DNA of 64,000 bases from Athripsodes cinereus (Eukaryota; Arthropoda; Insecta; Trichoptera; Leptoceridae). The stretch lies in NCBI GenBank assembly GCA_947579605.1, contig OX388314.1, forward strand, positions 18,659,982 through 18,723,981, read 5' to 3'. A model generated the notes under the pieces. The model was not told where the DNA came from, did not search any database, and saw only the letters and a list, made by a program, of their open reading frames with translations. Position numbers and translations under genes: made by a program. Below, piece by piece: positions 60,581-64,000 of the stretch (its first letter is position 1; each line of letters opens with the position of its first letter).

Positions 60581-61725
60581 ACAATATGGCGTCTTTGAGG
60601 TCATATTATGAGTGAACACCTTTTTACATATATATTGGACAAAACAAATTTTCGCAGTTATACCTACGTGGATGCAATGTATAATAAAATAACAAAAAAA
60701 ACACATAACTGTAAAAATTATTATACCAAAAGTGTTATATTTACTAATACACCTCATATATTGAACGGATATATGTAAAGTTGTATACATTCAAATTATT
60801 TCATATAGCTACAACATGTGTATCTAATCTCACAGATATACCTACATTAGTGGTATTACAAGTATCCAATATTGCGTGAGCGTTGATAAAGGAAATACCG
60901 CCGTTTTGAGGTAAAAACGATGTTGAAATCAATCAAGTACCATCTCACAAAGCACAACATAGCCCTACATATATCCTGAAAGTAATCAATAAACTAAATA
61001 CAACATGTCAGGTATATAAATGGGTGTGAGAAATTATATTTCAATCATAAGAACGAATTTTCCATGGCTATGATTGACAGCAGAGTATGAAGGCTAAAAG
61101 CTCTATGATTGATTGATGAGTATGCAATCGTGTGCCTTAAGGTGGTGTCTGAAGCTGTTGTTGAATGATGGTAGATCTGAGCTGTACCTAATATTAATAT
61201 AGAAATTTCTTTATATGCTTCTGCGTACGTGATATCGCTGTCAGTGTGAAATGTCAACTGGGGAGTTTTATTGGATAACCTGCCTGCATGTGAATGAAGA
61301 TAGAATGAGTAGGTATATTGTTAAGTATTATAAGAAAGGAATGTTTCTAAAGGTTTCTATACTTGAGTCATATTGACTTAATTCCAAAAGCATATTTAGG
61401 AACTACTTTGCTATTATTTTTGAGGAGGCGCCTGGCTCCATTAGAGGAAAATCTGTAGGTATGCAGAATTCTGATAAATATAAAATCTAACCAATTAATA
61501 ACCAATGCGGATTCTTATTAATTATAGGTATGTCGAATTATTTTTCCAAAAGAATGTTATGATTTGTTGCTCTTTTTTGTATTAATTGAAGTTATAAATA
61601 AGTCAATGTCACTTCGAACTTCATTCCAAATAATTATCATAAGAAACTATTATCCTTTTATTTAAATTAAGAGACATACAGATAATTTATTATATGTAAT
61701 TACTTTTCATATCCTCTTGCAATTC
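60581..61725. other. No gene seen
   Basis: AT-rich; nothing supportable. Confidence 0.5.
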
Positions 61726-61726
61726 A

Positions 61727-62018
61727 GTTACTATGTTACACATAATTTGAAGTAAATGCACTTACAAACTTGCATGCACTAAGTATCTATAAATCTTTAG
61801 AATGAATATTATATAATATATCTATACTTAATATATTCTGGATATTATTTGCGTTCATTAACACAAATCAAAGTTACTATGTTACACATAATTTGAAGTA
61901 AATGCACTTACAAACTTGCATGCACGAAGTATCTATAAATCTCTAGAATGAATATTATATAATATATCTACACTAAATATATTCTGGATATTATTTGCGT
62001 TCATTAACACAAATCAAA
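61727..62018. repeat. 146-bp tandem duplication
   Basis: Units 61727-61872 and 61873-62018 begin GTTACTATGTTACACATAAT and end TTAACACAAATCAAA. I count about four differences over 146 bp, roughly 97% identity, so the duplication is recent. Confidence 0.95.
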
Positions 62019-62699
62019 ATTAAGCTCCATTGATTCGTTGATAACTCAAGCACTCAACGTTTAATTAAATCTATTGAAGATACTGTTATACAAGATATAC
62101 TACAAATTTATGTATGATTCTCTTTGTATTATCAGTAAGATTAATATCATCATCTCAAAACGGTAAACCAAACTTTATCTTTCTATTGGAAGGTTATTAA
62201 CAGATTTATATATCAAATAATTTACTTATATAAGTTTCCCCTATCTCGAGTTCTCGTACAAAATCAAACGTCGATATCATGAAAATCCCTCGCTGAAATA
62301 TCCAGCTTTACCCTTTGCGGGAGTTTGGGAAGTTTCCGCTGATAATCTCGACGTGCTGCGGTGAAATAAGAAGATCTGAGCCCAAACTTAACATAACATC
62401 GTGTGAAGATAGTTGTGAGTGAATTTGAAGGATATTGAAGGCAAATCTTATGCAGGCATCTTTTTATTCGTCCGTATAACATCACATCAGCTAACCTACA
62501 CAAATATGATATTTTAATATTTTTTGTATCAATGTAATGTTACGTTATAAACCATGTGAATTATTTTGTTCACAAATATTGAACTATTCTACAGTAACAT
62601 ATTATGTACAATTAACCATCCAAAATATCTCTAGATACGTACCTCAACGAACATTCGTCTAATATAAGCTTTTAAGATTTAAATATTTGACTTGTTTCA
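62019..62699. other. No gene recognised
   Basis: Contains a 79-codon minus-strand open frame (62264-62503; begins MCRLADVMLYGRIKRCLHKI) in slightly GC-raised DNA. Composition is protein-like, but I see no known motif. Confidence 0.35.
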
Positions 62700-62714
62700 T
62701 TGTTTTTGTCATTC

Positions 62715-62850
62715 TTCTTCCTAGCCTGCTCCCGTCCACTCCTGGACGAAGGCCTCCTCCATCGCCTTCCACGCCGCTCTATCTTGGGCTCTCTGCATCC
62801 AGTTGACACCGACGTACTTGACCAGGTCATCCCTCCATCGTAGTCCATCA
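62715..62850 (-). pseudogene. RTE-like LINE C-terminal fragment (family E)
   Basis: The minus strand reads RWRDDLVKYVGVNWMQRAQD then RAAWKAMEEAFVQEWTGAG and a stop, followed by GAAGAAGAATGAC. This is the W-x-D-D-L..AQDR..W..M-E-E-A end of a common lepidopteran RTE-like LINE. The longer open frame on the same strand (..WSSTSVSTGCREPK..) is an out-of-frame shadow. Confidence 0.85.
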
Positions 62851-63958
62851 TCCATTTTGTCATTACATTTGTGATATTCTTCCTATTATTTAATGAGGGT
62901 TTGTTTGAAAAAAATTTCAAATTTATTGAAAAGCTACATTTCAAATTTGCACTGAATCATCTCGTATTGTCCAACATAAATATTTATATTATATGCCTGT
63001 AGATACACTTTGATGTAAATAAATAAATAAACAAATAATATTTTAGTCATATTGATACATATTGTTTAAGAGAAGAATCAAATTTGTTGTTATTGCAGAT
63101 ATATACAAGTACGAGTATGTTTTAATGTATTATAAATCCATGAATTTCTTGAAACAAAACCTTTGTGTCTCAGAAAGTTCTATTATCAACAAGTAGGTAC
63201 AAATATGTACCGGAATTCTTTTCAGTCTAGCGAACAACTGCAAAGTGACTAAATGACTTTGTAAATAAACTCGGTCCTTCTACGTAGATACTTTGTACAT
63301 TCTGTACCTACATATACACGTTTGAGTTTTACCACGACCAACAAGGAGTTCTGGATTATGACTTTGTGATTTATTCATACATTGCTTCCCTGTAGTTACC
63401 AACTTTACAACCTACCACTACTACTACTTCTACTGGTACCCCAACTCGGAGACTCAATTTGAATATAGTGTTGCTAGCAGCAGTATGTAAATTACCAAAA
63501 TTCAATTAACCAGCATTTTCGCTTCACAAGGCATTCGCATTATGGAGTAAAGATTGTTCTCAAGTACAAAGAGCTTATTTACTACAAGAATGTTCATAAT
63601 AATTATTGTTGGGTTTTTGGATAACATTTAGTTTCAACATTTATAAACGGAGTATGAGAATAAAATCATGTTATATTCTGACAGACAAAGAAAAATATTT
63701 CGAAAAAGAAAAGTAGATTTAAACATTGTATTATCTCGAAACAGTTTAAATTAATGGAATCTTCAAAATGCGCGATCTTGCATTTAATAAAAATATACCG
63801 TATCATTTATGTAAGTGACATATGGATTTTAAATTCATAAAACTAAAATAATTGTAGAGATATTATCTTCACGTGTCAAACTTTTTAGGTATTTATGAAA
63901 AAAACGACAAAACTGATGAATAACGTATGTAGTTATAATTAAAAATATTTTATTCAGT
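62851..63958. other. No gene seen
   Basis: AT-rich; nothing supportable. Confidence 0.5.
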
Positions 63959-64000
63959 CAAGGGGTCCGTGGTTCGATCCTAGGTGCCGGCAAACTTCCC
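63959..64000 (+). repeat. tRNA-derived SINE, copy cut by the window end
   Basis: GGTTCGATCCTAGGTGCCGG then CAAACTTCCC matches 28961-28990 of the full-length SINE with few changes; B-box at 63971-63981. Confidence 0.7.

Noticed and set aside
62672..62944. Minus-strand 90-codon ORF (..WSSTSVSTGCREPK..)
   Set aside because: Out-of-frame reading of the RTE-like LINE end; the real frame gives VNWMQRAQDRAAWKAMEEA.
1..64000. CRISPR array or prokaryotic-type operon
   Set aside because: No regularly spaced short repeats with unique spacers and no compact gene clusters; the DNA is eukaryotic and transposon-rich.

Overview
This is an AT-rich insect nuclear window, most likely from a moth or butterfly. 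I recognise no intact host gene. What can be named is transposable-element sequence in various states of decay. Four things point to Lepidoptera: insect-type CCTAA/TTAGG telomeric repeats; many short 3' ends of non-LTR elements (LINEs) with the GCGATA..CTCGCC hairpin motif common in lepidopteran genomes; a Helitron 3' end (CCCG..CGGG hairpin, then CTAG|T); and piggyBac, hAT and RTE-like elements together. The species and clade are inferred, not proven.

Layout. 1-3.3 kb: RTE-like LINE fragments, one interrupted by another LINE, and the C-terminal end of an R1-clade-like LINE with its 3' UTR. 5.5 kb: another LINE fragment. 7.2-10.8 kb: a long jockey-like reverse transcriptase ORF, split by a 1.14-kb hAT-like insertion whose removal restores the reading frame across the junction. 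11.1-11.5 kb: a complete 393-bp hAT-type MITE with an 8-bp target duplication. 11.5-31.4 kb: mostly unassigned AT-rich DNA with short repeats, MITE-like palindromes, two tRNA-derived SINE candidates and LINE tails. 31.4-36.3 kb: a nest of a LINE split by a 4.1-kb hAT element that itself carries a defective piggyBac element, with a small RTE-like fragment inside that. 37.6-41.0 kb: copies of a dispersed repeat (here family X), one holding an LTR with an adjacent primer-binding site. 42.9-45.5 kb: two more LINE pieces, one interrupted inside its RT ORF by an interstitial telomeric-repeat tract. 49.2-49.95 kb: two LINE fragments joined head to head. 50.5-51.2 kb: a 690-bp TTAA-flanked inverted-repeat element. 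56.3 kb: a 262-bp fold-back MITE flanked by TA. 57.7 kb: the Helitron end. 60-64 kb: LINE remnants, a 146-bp tandem duplication and a second SINE copy cut by the window edge.

The elements do not form a pathway. The useful information is their relative order of insertion, which the nested target-site duplications (TSDs) record. The window could be intergenic or lie inside a large intron; two weak exon-like islands on the minus strand (13.5 kb and 26.7 kb) are recorded at low confidence.
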